Shown: piece by piece, positions 20,776 through 29,679 of the stretch
How the letters are laid out: each line of letters starts with the position of its first letter
How positions within the stretch are numbered: the stretch's first letter is position 1
Virus record (IMG/VR): IMGVR_UViG_3300050821_003150
Span: 1-39,689 of that record
Reading direction: 5' to 3' (one strand)
Source: a virus
DNA length: 39,689 nucleotides
The notes under the pieces: generated by a model
Database searches by the model: none
Told to the model about the DNA's origin: nothing
Seen by the model: only the letters and a program-made list of their open reading frames with translations
Position numbers and translations under genes: made by a program

Positions 20776-20955
20776 GTGGCGACGCTTCTTCCCAAAAAGA
20801 AGAAAAAGACTCGGGCCATGAAGGCGCAGCGGGCATCGCAGACGATGTCGCAGCGTCCGGTGGCGATTTCGATTGTGCACGTGAATACGACCGAGTCTTC
20901 CGGCAACAGCGCCGATCAAGATCTTCGTCGATTAATCAATGCGGGGGCGATATGA
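20776..20955 (+). CDS. Small protein with Lys-rich start
   Basis: 59 residues, GTG start just after the previous TAG; stop overlaps the next ATG (ATGA). MATLLPKKKKKTRAMKAQR then RPVAISIVHVNTTES and a helical end. No family recognised. Confidence 0.5.
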   Translation: MATLLPKKKKKTRAMKAQRASQTMSQRPVAISIVHVNTTESSGNSADQDLRRLINAGAI

Positions 20956-21113
20956 AGAAATTGGGTGGTCCACATGGTAGGCACAAGATTCGAGGACCGG
21001 CGAAGGACCGCAAGAAGGGGGTCACGCCCAAGTCCATTAACTTTAATACGATGACGCCCAAGGTGGCCAATAGCGCGGATCGGGCGTTGGGGCAGTTGCG
21101 TGGCGGTCGCTAA
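20952..21113 (+). CDS. Small basic protein 3
   Basis: 53 residues, ATGA overlap with the upstream gene. Very basic: MKKLGGPHGRHKIRGPAKDR, KVANSADRALGQLRGGR. Possibly DNA-binding. Confidence 0.5.
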   Translation: MKKLGGPHGRHKIRGPAKDRKKGVTPKSINFNTMTPKVANSADRALGQLRGGR

Positions 21114-21327
21114 AAAACGCCGGAGATTCACCAAGGAGAATTGGATGAAGCTCGTGGCGTCCATCCGTGAGCAGCAGAAGGAAACGGCGGAACCGAAGAA
21201 AGAGGAGCCTAAAGTGGAAGTGCATATACACAATAATCTACCGAGTTTTGATCGCGAGGCCAATTCTGCGGATATTTCGATGCAGAGAATGATTGGAAAT
21301 AACAAGGCCAAGTGGAGGCCCTCATGA
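21100..21327 (+). CDS. Small protein with basic start and acidic middle
   Basis: 75 residues, GTG start overlapping the previous gene by 14 bases. Helical: RRRFTKENWMKLVASIREQQ, then EPKKEEPKVEVHIHNN. No family recognised. Confidence 0.55.
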   Translation: MAVAKKRRRFTKENWMKLVASIREQQKETAEPKKEEPKVEVHIHNNLPSFDREANSADISMQRMIGNNKAKWRPS

Positions 21328-21569
21328 GAAAAGAAAAACAAGCCACGCCATCCAAGAGTCGTCTGGGAGGGGCTTTCAAGGATATGAAGGTTCATTCGGA
21401 CGACATTCGGGCATTTAAAGTCGACGATGAGCCGTCCTTCCGGATGTTGGCGGACACGGAATCACCGAATAAGGCCGACCGCGATTTAAAGAAGTTGATC
21501 GAAGACAACGTCATGCCTGCGCGTAGGAATGCAGGAATCAAACCACAAACTAATCGGAGGTATCGTTAA
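21324..21569 (+). CDS. Small hypothetical protein
   Basis: 81 residues from ATG 21324 (GGAGG upstream, ATGA overlap). Contains VDDEPSFRMLADTESPNKADR and a basic end (PQTNRRYR). No family recognised. Confidence 0.6.
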   Translation: MRKEKQATPSKSRLGGAFKDMKVHSDDIRAFKVDDEPSFRMLADTESPNKADRDLKKLIEDNVMPARRNAGIKPQTNRRYR

Positions 21570-21737
21570 ATGGGACAAGAACAAATGCGTACCGATGGAC
21601 CTTCAGGATCAAGGACAGAAAAGACGCCGCCGATAGAAAAAGATCGGGCAGTCGTGTCGAAGTTTGATGAGCGGATGCAGAACAATGACGCGATGAAATA
21701 CAAAGGCAAACAATCGCCGCTATCAAAGCCGACCTAA
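21570..21737 (+). CDS. Small hydrophilic protein
   Basis: 55 residues between two touching genes; GGAGG 9-10 bases upstream, stop TAA directly followed by the portal ATG. Polar, disordered (SGSRTEKTPPIEKDRAV). Last of the small-gene belt. Confidence 0.55.
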   Translation: MGQEQMRTDGPSGSRTEKTPPIEKDRAVVSKFDERMQNNDAMKYKGKQSPLSKPT

Positions 21738-23864
21738 ATGCCGGTCCTCTCTCCAGAGGAACAGCAGGCGCTTGGCGTCACGGGTCCGCCGCCGAAGGAG
21801 CAGGAACGTGACCCGAAAACCAAGATCACCCGACTGGCCACGCTGGAGTCGGGGATTTACCGGCGTCGGCTTAAACTCAAAGAAGAAGATAAGAAATTAG
21901 TGGTCGATCTTCTTTGGGACTGCTGGCGCGAATGGGACACCAATACTTCTCTCTTACGTTCTAAGCTTCTCAAATACAATAACCGTTTAGAAGGAATTTC
22001 GTCCCCGCGCTCAGACCCCTGGCCGGGGGCGTGTTCTTTGATGGTTCCGTTAATTGAGCTCCATATTGTGGGGCTTCATTCCTTGATTGCGGCCACGATG
22101 CTCGATAACGACCCCATCTGGTTTGTAAAAGAAATGGTTCCGCCTACGGCGGCAGGCGGTGAAGAAGTCGATCCGAATGTGGAGTGGTTCTTGAACTTCA
22201 AGGCCAAAGTGGAGCTTTCGATCAACCAGGCCTTATCGGAAGCCTTCTACAATGCCCTAGCCACTCCGCTTTCGATTGGAGTCATGGACTGGGTGGAAGA
22301 AGTCGGGAAGGAGTACCACGTTAATGCTTACGACAAGATCGAAGAGTTTGAACAGGACTTCCCATCACCAGACGAAGCCGGATGCAGCCCCGCCAGATAC
22401 ACCGAATATCTTTCTGACCTCACGCAAGGCACCCAGGTTCAAATCAAGATTGAAGAAGAGAAAGTCCGATACCGAGGGCCAAGGCTCCGCATCGTGGAAC
22501 TTAAAGACTTGGTCCGGGTGCCCGTCGATGCTCCGTCCTTGGAATACACGGTTCTTCATGGAGACATGTTCCGGCAACGGGCCAACTATTTTCGCAAAGG
22601 AGCCAACCGCGACTGGCTTGATAAAGCCGAAGTCGAGAAGATGCTTAAGGAGCCTGGCGAAACTACGGCGATGGATAAAGTCTCTCAGCAGCAAAACCGC
22701 AATGAGGGTCTCGGGACAACGCCTATTCGTAAGGCGGACGAATATTATTGTTTAAGAGGCAATCTCTGCATTGACTTAAATGATGACGGGGAAGAGGAGA
22801 TGTACCATGTCCTCTTTCATCCCAAATCCAAAACGCTTCTGCGTATCGAGGATTATCCCTATTGGCACAACCGCGTCAACTACATTCCGTTTAAGATCCG
22901 CCCCAAGTCCGGGCGTTTGATGGGTCGGTGTGTCACCGACATGCTCTGGGATATCAACGAAGAAGCGGATACTCAGCATCACCTGCGGATTGATTCTAGA
23001 GCCATCTCGACCGTGCCTTCGTTTAAGAAGAAGTTGACGGAAACCACGATTGATTTTTCCCGCAAGGACCAGAAGTTTTATCCCGGCGTGGTCTTTACGG
23101 TCCAGTCCATGGACGGGTTTGAGCAGTTGGAAATCAAGCAAACCGACATGGGCCAATCTCAGCAGGAAGAACAAACGCTTTTTCAGTTGGCGGTGTGGTT
23201 AATCGGAAATGATCCGGGACTACGTTCAGGAACGCCACAGGTTAAAGACCCCAGGGCGTCTGGGAAGAAGACCCAGCAGCAACTACAGCAGTCTAATGTA
23301 AGGGTAGACGACTATATCCGCCAACTGATGCAGGGCACTAACGAAGTGGGGACCCAGTGTTTGGAACTCTATTTCCAGTTCGCTCCGGATGCGGTTATTC
23401 CTTACGCTCAGTACGACCAGAACACGGGTCAATGGATTAAGAAAGAAATTGAGCGGGTGAAGCTCCGCAACAAGTCCATGCACGTCCAGGTGGCGCGGAT
23501 CTCAGTCATGGACAATCCCGATGCGGTCATGCAGAGGGCGCTTGTGAACTATCAGCTTTGGAGTCAGGAGCCCTTGATCGGGCAAAATATGCAAAGGCGT
23601 CATGAGTTGGTCAAGCGGACATTGTTCGCGGAGCGTGAGAAGGATATTACGAAACTCCTTCCGCCCATTGAGCAGATCATGCAGGAGATGCAGCAGCAGA
23701 AGGCGCAGGCGCAGCCGGGGACAGCCCATGGCGATATGCACGATGCGCTTCAGAATAAAACCAATAAAGGGGCGTCGGATGATAAGTCTGCGCTCGGTAA
23801 GAGGCAAGGCGGTAGTGATCTTTCGCCAGGGTCTCTTGGCAAGAAAGCACCAGGTAATCCGTGA
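21738..23864 (+). CDS. Portal protein (P22-like)
   Basis: 708 residues, the usual size of P22-type portals. N-terminal helices, SDPWPGACSLMVPLIELHI (about 91-110), central clip/wing region with VELKDLVRVPVDA, YIPFKIRPKSGRLMGRCV, a long helix region (LFQLAVWLIGND...KKTQQQLQQSNVRVDD), and a Gln/Lys-rich C-terminal coil with QEMQQQKAQAQ. It would form the dodecameric DNA channel at one capsid vertex and dock the connector protein at 28903-29679. Confidence 0.88.
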   Translation: MPVLSPEEQQALGVTGPPPKEQERDPKTKITRLATLESGIYRRRLKLKEEDKKLVVDLLWDCWREWDTNTSLLRSKLLKYNNRLEGISSPRSDPWPGACSLMVPLIELHIVGLHSLIAATMLDNDPIWFVKEMVPPTAAGGEEVDPNVEWFLNFKAKVELSINQALSEAFYNALATPLSIGVMDWVEEVGKEYHVNAYDKIEEFEQDFPSPDEAGCSPARYTEYLSDLTQGTQVQIKIEEEKVRYRGPRLRIVELKDLVRVPVDAPSLEYTVLHGDMFRQRANYFRKGANRDWLDKAEVEKMLKEPGETTAMDKVSQQQNRNEGLGTTPIRKADEYYCLRGNLCIDLNDDGEEEMYHVLFHPKSKTLLRIEDYPYWHNRVNYIPFKIRPKSGRLMGRCVTDMLWDINEEADTQHHLRIDSRAISTVPSFKKKLTETTIDFSRKDQKFYPGVVFTVQSMDGFEQLEIKQTDMGQSQQEEQTLFQLAVWLIGNDPGLRSGTPQVKDPRASGKKTQQQLQQSNVRVDDYIRQLMQGTNEVGTQCLELYFQFAPDAVIPYAQYDQNTGQWIKKEIERVKLRNKSMHVQVARISVMDNPDAVMQRALVNYQLWSQEPLIGQNMQRRHELVKRTLFAEREKDITKLLPPIEQIMQEMQQQKAQAQPGTAHGDMHDALQNKTNKGASDDKSALGKRQGGSDLSPGSLGKKAPGNP

Positions 23865-24256
23865 TGGACCTTGACATCGATCAGCTCCAATTAGCCCTTA
23901 ATCAGATGGAATCGGATTTGGCCTATTGGAAAGAAGTCTTGCAAAAGTCTGAAAAGTATGAAAGACTTATGGAGGACGAGGACTTTAAGGACTTCTTAAA
24001 AGACTTTAAAGAAGGTTTTGCGATTCATGGCGAACAGATCAAAGAAGCGCTTGAGGAACTTTCTCAGGCGGGTCCCAAAAGGCAGGATGACCTTTTCCGG
24101 ATTATCCTGGTCCATCAGTCCAAGAAGGAATCGGTCGAGGCCTTGACGGAGAGGCCCAAAAAGATTGTAGAGTTGTCCAGGGAAGCGCAGAAGAAGATCC
24201 CGGAATTGGAAGAAAAGATCGCTCAAGCGAAAAAGGAGATCCATGGCCAAGGATAA
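23864..24256 (+). CDS. Coiled-coil protein next to the portal
   Basis: 130 residues from ATG 23864 (TGATG overlap with the portal stop). Almost entirely charged helix: QLALNQMESDLAYWKEV, LEEKIAQAKKEI at the end. May be a scaffold cofactor; no family recognised. Confidence 0.7.
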   Translation: MDLDIDQLQLALNQMESDLAYWKEVLQKSEKYERLMEDEDFKDFLKDFKEGFAIHGEQIKEALEELSQAGPKRQDDLFRIILVHQSKKESVEALTERPKKIVELSREAQKKIPELEEKIAQAKKEIHGQG

Positions 24257-25046
24257 AGACGGAAACGACATCGTAGAAGATCCCAACAAGCCGGGAGAAC
24301 TCCCCGAAGCGGCCAAGAAGATTTTAGACGCAATGCAGGAAAAGCTCGATAAGAAAGACAATCCTCCTGTTGATTCTCAACCCAAGGACGACCCCAAGAA
24401 ACAATATGAAGCATGGCGTGAAGACACCAAAAAGAAAATGGGCTGGAATGATGACCAGTTGGCTTTCCATGAACAGTCAATTCGTGCTGCTCAGGCTCCT
24501 TTGGTCCGTGATAATGCATTAATGAAGATGCGGACCTCTCAGAAGGATTTTGACAAACTGGAGAAGGCGTTTATGGAAGAAGTGGGTCGTTACGAGAAGA
24601 TGGGACGCATCGTCGATTCCAGTTTAGCGGAGGAGCTTTTCTATATGGTCAAGGGCAAAGAGCTTTCCGCCGGTCGCTATACTCCCGAAGTTCCTGGTTC
24701 ACAGCCTGCCAAACGTCCTGCGGACGCGGAGCGTTCTCCCAGGCGCATGGCCCCTTCGTACAATGCGTCCGATCCTGGAACGGGCGGAGGGACAGAGAAA
24801 GAAGACGCTTCTTCAAAGCTCTCGGAGATGGAAAAAGACTATCTCGACTTCGTGGATAAGAGCGCAGGTCAAGTCGGGAGTGAGGTCAGCGCAGAAGACT
24901 ATGTCAAGAATCGAGAAGATATTAAGAACGGGAAACGCGAGATTGCCGATCATGCGGTGAGAAAGATCGAGGTCGCGCCAGGGGCGGGTCCGGCAGATCG
25001 GGACATGGCCGCTCTCTGGAATCGTTCGGCGGCCACCAGGAGATAA
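24243..25046 (+). CDS. Putative scaffolding protein
   Basis: 267 residues; AAGGAG upstream, start inside the previous gene. Highly charged and Pro/Gly/Lys-rich with short helices (KKILDAMQEKLDKK; DFDKLEKAFMEEVGRYEKMG) and acid/Ser linkers, typical of capsid scaffolds, placed between portal and capsid genes. A basic C-terminal end (RRMAPSYN earlier, WNRSAATRR at the end) may contact the capsid. Confidence 0.65.
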   Translation: MAKDKDGNDIVEDPNKPGELPEAAKKILDAMQEKLDKKDNPPVDSQPKDDPKKQYEAWREDTKKKMGWNDDQLAFHEQSIRAAQAPLVRDNALMKMRTSQKDFDKLEKAFMEEVGRYEKMGRIVDSSLAEELFYMVKGKELSAGRYTPEVPGSQPAKRPADAERSPRRMAPSYNASDPGTGGGTEKEDASSKLSEMEKDYLDFVDKSAGQVGSEVSAEDYVKNREDIKNGKREIADHAVRKIEVAPGAGPADRDMAALWNRSAATRR

Positions 25047-25409
25047 ATGTTTTCATCCCTTCATCCTAGCCCAACGTCTGGTGACGGCAAGGCCATTGAG
25101 CAGGCTCGCTATCATTATCCTACCGACCCTCAAGAGGGTCACATTCGTTGCGCGTTATGCGGGTTTCAGAAAGATTTGAATATCCAGCAAGAGGGAGATA
25201 CGCTTCTTTCTCCTGGAATCAGTTATGGCGTGGCGCAAACGCTGACAGTTAATCTGCCAGTTCCAACGGGTGCCGCGCCGATTTCTTTTTCGTACAAGAG
25301 CATCGAACCGTCGGTTGTCGGAGGATGCCCTTTCTGTGGGACGTTTAACAGCCGTGGAGCCCTGGTGGGTGATCCTTTTGACAACGGGATCGATATAACA
25401 AATCAGTAA
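25047..25409 (+). CDS. Zinc-knuckle protein in the head block
   Basis: 120 residues starting directly after the previous stop. CALC at about 35-38 and CPFC at about 94-97 form a split zinc site around a beta-rich part (LLSPGISYGVAQTLTVNLP). Position before the capsid suggests a head-related role. Confidence 0.65.
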   Translation: MFSSLHPSPTSGDGKAIEQARYHYPTDPQEGHIRCALCGFQKDLNIQQEGDTLLSPGISYGVAQTLTVNLPVPTGAAPISFSYKSIEPSVVGGCPFCGTFNSRGALVGDPFDNGIDITNQ

Positions 25410-25482
25410 GTAGTTCCTCTTCTTTTCTACTCTCCTTCCTAATTCCTATTATGTCGGACCAATCTATTGAATGAGGTGATTT

Positions 25483-26223
25483 ATGATTCCAGCTCGCGAT
25501 GCCGTGATGGGACAATCCTACGTCAAGCCGTGGCCGCTCTTTGGAAACGCCACGAACATTATTAAGGGCGCAGCGCTTGTTTTAGGAGCTTCCGATGGAA
25601 CGAACTTGGGGTACGGGATTATTGCTCCCGTCAATACGTCGATGGCGGGTATTTTCTTGGGCGTGACCGAGGCCCCGTTTAACGCGGCCACTTTAGACAA
25701 CGATCCGACGGCGGGAACCAAGTACATTCTGACTCCGGTTAATATAGGTCCGAAGCAGATCTATGAGGCCCAGTTCGATAACCGTTATGGGGCCAACGCC
25801 TTATCGGTGACAGGGGTAGGGGCGACTACGGTTGTGACTTCGGGCGAGAACATCGGAGGCGGGTGGCTGATGTTTGATAACTTCGAGCTGCATTTTGTGG
25901 ACTCTTCGTCTTCGGGGACCTATACAACCAAAACTGCAACGTCTGCCGCCATTACGACCGCTAACAAAGTGGCGAAGATCTATTACATCGGGGAACCCAA
26001 GATCACGCTCATTACGGCAGGGGACAAAATCGGGACAGCCACGGCGGCCCAGGGCGCGATCCAGGCGATGGTCTTAGAAACGCGCATTCGGGCGGTAGGC
26101 TATGACAACGTGGCCTTAGACCCCACGAAGCACGATAACTTGATCTTACCGACGGTGAACGGGGTGTCTCCGGCGATTTACGCCGACATCATGTTCACGC
26201 AGAGCTTTTTGGGTACGCACTAA
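25483..26223 (+). CDS. Putative head decoration protein
   Basis: 246 residues, beta-rich, Gly/Ala/Thr-rich (GAALVLGASDGTNLGYGIIA, AGIFLGVTEAPFNA, LTPVNIGPKQIYEAQFDN). Proteins of this size and type directly upstream of the capsid are usually decoration or cement proteins. GAGGTGA precedes the ATG; the 73-base gap upstream is pyrimidine-rich and shows no clear promoter. Confidence 0.7.
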   Translation: MIPARDAVMGQSYVKPWPLFGNATNIIKGAALVLGASDGTNLGYGIIAPVNTSMAGIFLGVTEAPFNAATLDNDPTAGTKYILTPVNIGPKQIYEAQFDNRYGANALSVTGVGATTVVTSGENIGGGWLMFDNFELHFVDSSSSGTYTTKTATSAAITTANKVAKIYYIGEPKITLITAGDKIGTATAAQGAIQAMVLETRIRAVGYDNVALDPTKHDNLILPTVNGVSPAIYADIMFTQSFLGTH

Positions 26224-26267
26224 TAGACGCAACTGGCGAAGGCCAGAATCTTTAAGGAGGAAACACT

Positions 26268-27161
26268 GTGTATACATCAGCGAACTGGCCGGATCTCTTG
26301 GAGCCGGGTCTTCGGAAGGTATTCTCCGATGCCTGGTGGCTGGAGCAGTTGCAAGCTATAGCGCCTATTCTTTTCAATATCGAAGACTCGATGAAGGCCG
26401 TCGAGCATGACCTGGAAGACGGGGACATCCTGGATTTTGCCCCGTTCTCTGGCCAAGTCGCTTATGATGACACGGGAGAAGGATACAAGACCAACTACAC
26501 CCATGCCCAGTTCGCGCGTGGGATGAAGATTGAAAGGACGTTGGTGGATGACGATCTCTATCGCGTCATTAGTCGGCGTCCTCAGAAGTTGGGACTGGCG
26601 GCTTTCCGTAAGCGCGAGACCGATGCGGCGAGCGTTTTCAATAACGCTTTCAATTCGGGATTTACGGGCGGGGACGGACAGTCGTTGGGTTCTTCGGCGC
26701 ATCCATCGAACAACGGTGGACCGTCGCAGTCGAATCTAGGCACTACGTCCCTGTCGCCTACGGAAGTGGACAACGCACGGATCAAGATGAAGGGGTTCCT
26801 GACCAACCGTGGGAACTTCCAGACGATCCAGCCGGACTTGCTCTTGGTGCCGATGGCTCTGGAATCCTATGCGTTTGAAATCATCAATTCCAACGGCAAA
26901 GTGGATACGGCCAACAACAACCCTAACTTCCACAGGGGGCGCTATAAGCTCGTGGTGTGGGACAACTACTTGACGAGCGGCACCCACTGGTACTTGATTG
27001 ATTCCAAGTTGATGAAAGAGTTCCTGTTGTGGTTTGACCGGATTAAACCGGAGTTCTACAAGGACAGTGAGTTTGATACCTTAGTCGCAAAATTCGCCGG
27101 TTATATGCGCTATTCCTATGGATGGAGCGACTGGCGTTGGCTCTACGCCGAGAACAGCTAG
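26268..27161 (+). CDS. Major capsid protein (HK97-fold)
   Basis: 297 residues, GTG start with AAGGAGG upstream. Sequence order fits the phage major head family: LEPGLRKVFSDAWW, an E-loop region (AYDDTGEGYKTNYTHAQFARG), a Gly/Ser/Asn-rich loop (SAHPSNNGGPSQSN), PDLLLVPMALESYAFEII, YKLVVWDNYL and a Trp-rich end SYGWSDWRWLYAENS. Forms the icosahedral shell with scaffold and decoration proteins encoded just upstream. Confidence 0.85.
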   Translation: MYTSANWPDLLEPGLRKVFSDAWWLEQLQAIAPILFNIEDSMKAVEHDLEDGDILDFAPFSGQVAYDDTGEGYKTNYTHAQFARGMKIERTLVDDDLYRVISRRPQKLGLAAFRKRETDAASVFNNAFNSGFTGGDGQSLGSSAHPSNNGGPSQSNLGTTSLSPTEVDNARIKMKGFLTNRGNFQTIQPDLLLVPMALESYAFEIINSNGKVDTANNNPNFHRGRYKLVVWDNYLTSGTHWYLIDSKLMKEFLLWFDRIKPEFYKDSEFDTLVAKFAGYMRYSYGWSDWRWLYAENS

Positions 27162-27185
27162 TAAAATAAATATGTTTTTTACTAG
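27158..27185. other. AT-rich inverted repeat after the capsid gene
   Basis: ctagtaaaa/ttttactag, 9-bp perfect arms with a 10-base loop, including the capsid stop codon. It could form an mRNA 3' hairpin that limits read-through, or relate to insertion of the following nuclease gene. Confidence 0.65.
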
Positions 27186-27265
27186 AACTTTAGGTCTTGT
27201 TAAGTTGTGTATTTCGAGTAATGGGGCAACAGTTAGACAGCGGGACGATAACTCTGGAGTATATT

Positions 27266-27709
27266 ATGGATATTTCTAATCAGTATTGGGCTGGGTTTTT
27301 TGACGGAGAAGGAAATATCTACTTCGCCAAAGACCTTGTTCATATGAAGGTTGGTATATCTCAAAAGGAAACTGAAACCCTGTATCTTCTAAAGATGAGA
27401 TTCGGAGGTTATCTTAGTCGTACAGGAGGGAAATATCCGTGTGCGCGATGGGAGGTTGGTGGTAAGAAGGAGATTGTCTCTTTCCTGGAAGCTGTTTGTC
27501 CATATCTTATCGTTAAGCGTGTAGAGGCTGAGATTGCTCTTGAGGCTTTAAAAGGATGGAGAGAAAGCCGCAACTATAAGAGTGGTCTTAATGGTCCATT
27601 GCCACAAGAAGAGATTGATAGAAGGCGTAATTTGAAAAAAAAGTTTGACGAAGACCGAAATGATCCAAAGATAAATCCTACTTCTACTGAAGGAGTTCAA
27701 CATGCCTAA
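27266..27709 (+). CDS. LAGLIDADG homing endonuclease
   Basis: 147 residues from ATG 27266 (GGAG 6 bases upstream). YWAGFFDGEGNIYF at 7-20 is the single LAGLIDADG motif with its acidic residue; then strands and EIVSFLEAVCPYLIVKRVEAE. One-motif members act as dimers. The capsid gene upstream looks complete, so this is free-standing rather than inside a split gene. The region 27162-27265 holds no gene beyond the inverted repeat. Confidence 0.85.
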   Translation: MDISNQYWAGFFDGEGNIYFAKDLVHMKVGISQKETETLYLLKMRFGGYLSRTGGKYPCARWEVGGKKEIVSFLEAVCPYLIVKRVEAEIALEALKGWRESRNYKSGLNGPLPQEEIDRRRNLKKKFDEDRNDPKINPTSTEGVQHA

Positions 27710-28232
27710 GCGTTCTTTAGCATCATTATCTGGTACCACGCAAGAAAGGCCTGACCCGACGAAGTCTTCTCCTGAAAAACAGGTGGAGAAGGTGGACCGG
27801 AAGATGACCTTTCAGGAGCGCGAGATGTTGCGTCATGAAATCGAGATGACGGAACGCTCCATGAATCAGGACATCAAACAGGCGGATGACCCCAGGGCCA
27901 AAAAGGAGCTCTACCGCAAGAAGATGCTACTCGCGCACGATGATGAGTTGACCTTTCAGGGGAACGATAAGGAACTGGCCTATCACGAACTGAAAGAGAT
28001 TGAGAAGGTCATTGTCCCTGAGATGCCGACTAAAAACGAAATGTGGCCGAAGAATGACATTTCGTTAAAAGCCCAGGCGCTCCGTCATCAGCAGGCTTTT
28101 GAAAAGAAGTTTAATGATCCCAATTCGGGGAGTGAGACGGGTGGGCTTGTTTTGAGATGGCAGGAACTCAAAAGACGTTTGGAGCCGGATAATCCTCATG
28201 CACAAAATCTGGATAACATCCGGCCCGACTAA
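27702..28232 (+). CDS. Hypothetical helical protein after the capsid gene
   Basis: 176 residues; AAGGAG upstream. Strongly charged helices (MTFQEREMLRHEIEMTERSM, DDPRAKKELYRKKMLLAHDD), coiled-coil-like. Probably a head or head-completion accessory protein by position; family unknown. No leader sequence. Confidence 0.65.
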   Translation: MPKRSLASLSGTTQERPDPTKSSPEKQVEKVDRKMTFQEREMLRHEIEMTERSMNQDIKQADDPRAKKELYRKKMLLAHDDELTFQGNDKELAYHELKEIEKVIVPEMPTKNEMWPKNDISLKAQALRHQQAFEKKFNDPNSGSETGGLVLRWQELKRRLEPDNPHAQNLDNIRPD

Positions 28233-28250
28233 ATTATTGGGAGGCTTTCG

Positions 28251-28886
28251 ATGAAGAAGTTATTGTCTGTTGTTCTGGCCTATGCTTTGGTTCTTTTGCC
28301 TCTCACGTCTTATGCCACCTGTTTAACCCCTTTGGCCAACAAGAACGTGGAGGGGCCTCCATATCTGGTGGACTACACCACTGGGGCGAACCAGTCCTGT
28401 ATTGAGTATTACCTGGACACGAGCGGCAACGGCGCTTATTTCGGGAATCTTTCGGTTACCGGGAACACCGCCACGACGGGCTCAACAACCAATTCGGGGA
28501 TTACGGTCTATCCTCCCTTGGGTGCGCCAGTCGTTTCTACGGGGACCAATAGCAGCACCGTCTATCTTTCGACTTGTTCTACCATCAACCCGACAGCAAC
28601 GGTTTTGGTTGTCGTGTCTACGGGTGCCAACATCAACATGGCCGGGTGCCAACAGGTGGTTCCGGCACCTGTGATTGCCACCGCCACAGCGACGGCTGGT
28701 CAATGGCTTGTGTTGGAGTCCACGTCGGAGTTGAACGTCGGAGGGTCGGTGATTATTTCATCGTCTGCGGTCAATGGTATCCATTTGGGATCAGCGACTC
28801 GCTCTATATCACAGAACTCGGTGCTAACGTTGATCTTTGATGGTGTGCAACACATCTGGAAAGAAGTCAGCTATACCGGAGAATGA
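28251..28886 (+). CDS. Tail/fibre-like protein with Sec signal peptide
   Basis: 211 residues. Starts MKKLLSVVLAYALVLLPL, ending SYA-T: a textbook signal peptide (basic n-region, hydrophobic core, A-x-A-like site near residue 23). The rest is Ser/Thr/Gly/Val-rich beta sequence (GNLSVTGNTATTGSTTNSG, LNVGGSVIISSSAVNG) ending LTLIFDGVQHIWKEVSY, typical of a fibre or appendage head domain. GGGAGG precedes the ATG. First of four consecutive genes with signal-like N-termini. Confidence 0.7.
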   Translation: MKKLLSVVLAYALVLLPLTSYATCLTPLANKNVEGPPYLVDYTTGANQSCIEYYLDTSGNGAYFGNLSVTGNTATTGSTTNSGITVYPPLGAPVVSTGTNSSTVYLSTCSTINPTATVLVVVSTGANINMAGCQQVVPAPVIATATATAGQWLVLESTSELNVGGSVIISSSAVNGIHLGSATRSISQNSVLTLIFDGVQHIWKEVSYTGE

Positions 28887-28902
28887 CCGAACGTTTAAAT
28901 GC

Positions 28903-29679
28903 GTGAGAAAACTTCTTTTATCCCTCGCCCTAGCCCTCGCCGTCCGGGTTCCCTGTTGGGGAACCCTGGCGGCGTCCGATTTAATCAGCCGAACAAGAAC
29001 CCTTCTTAAAGACGCCTCCCTTACGGCCAATCGCCAGCAATTCTCGGACGCTCAATATCTCGCCTGGGCTTCGGATGGCCAACGGGAAGCCAATGCCCTG
29101 AACTGGCTTCTCCAATCATCCGTCACAATTACTTTAACCAACAACGTTCAAGAGTACGCCATGCCCGCCGATTTCATGTTTGCCAATCGCGTGTGGGCGA
29201 ATATCCCCGCGTCGCAGCCCTGGCAGAAGATTCCGGCCTCTTCCATGAATGACCTGGATGCGCGGTATCCGGGATGGTTCAATGTGACGGGCGGTCCTCC
29301 TATTGCCTACTTTTCGGATATGTCTGAAGGAACCGTTTTCCTTGGTTTTTATCCGATCCCCGTGAATCCTTCCACAGGGACCGTCCTCATTTACTACGTC
29401 CAAAACACAGTGGACCTTTCGGCCTCCAATGAATCCGCCATCCCCTTTAACGGATGGGTTGTTCTTCAGCCCTACGTATCGGCGCTCACCTACTACATGG
29501 CCTACCGCGCGTATATCACTTTAGAAGAAACGGAACTGGCGCAGGTCTACTACAAAGAGTGGATCAATTTTCTGATGGTGATGAGGCAAGGCCTCAATCG
29601 TCAGCCTGATTTTAATCCGGCGGCAGGAGCCTTACGGAGCGGTTCCCCGAACAGCCAGAGTGGACTGGGAGGGCCGTAA
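28903..29679 (+). CDS. Head-tail connector/adaptor-like protein with N-terminal leader
   Basis: 258 residues from GTG 28903. Leader MRKLLLSLALALAVRVPCWG-TLA, then SDLISRTRTLLKDASLT, FSDAQYLAWASDGQREANAL, VQEYAMPADFMFANRVW, LDARYPGWFNVTGGPPIAYF and LGFYPIPVNP. This order (R-x-x-L-x-D, W-x-x-x-x-QREA, Y-x-x-P-A-D, ARxPGW...G-x-P) is that of phage adaptor proteins below the portal. These are normally cytoplasmic and start at the RTRTLL segment, so the leader is unexpected. An alternative upstream start at 28840 would overlap the previous gene. Confidence 0.75.
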   Translation: MRKLLLSLALALAVRVPCWGTLAASDLISRTRTLLKDASLTANRQQFSDAQYLAWASDGQREANALNWLLQSSVTITLTNNVQEYAMPADFMFANRVWANIPASQPWQKIPASSMNDLDARYPGWFNVTGGPPIAYFSDMSEGTVFLGFYPIPVNPSTGTVLIYYVQNTVDLSASNESAIPFNGWVVLQPYVSALTYYMAYRAYITLEETELAQVYYKEWINFLMVMRQGLNRQPDFNPAAGALRSGSPNSQSGLGGP

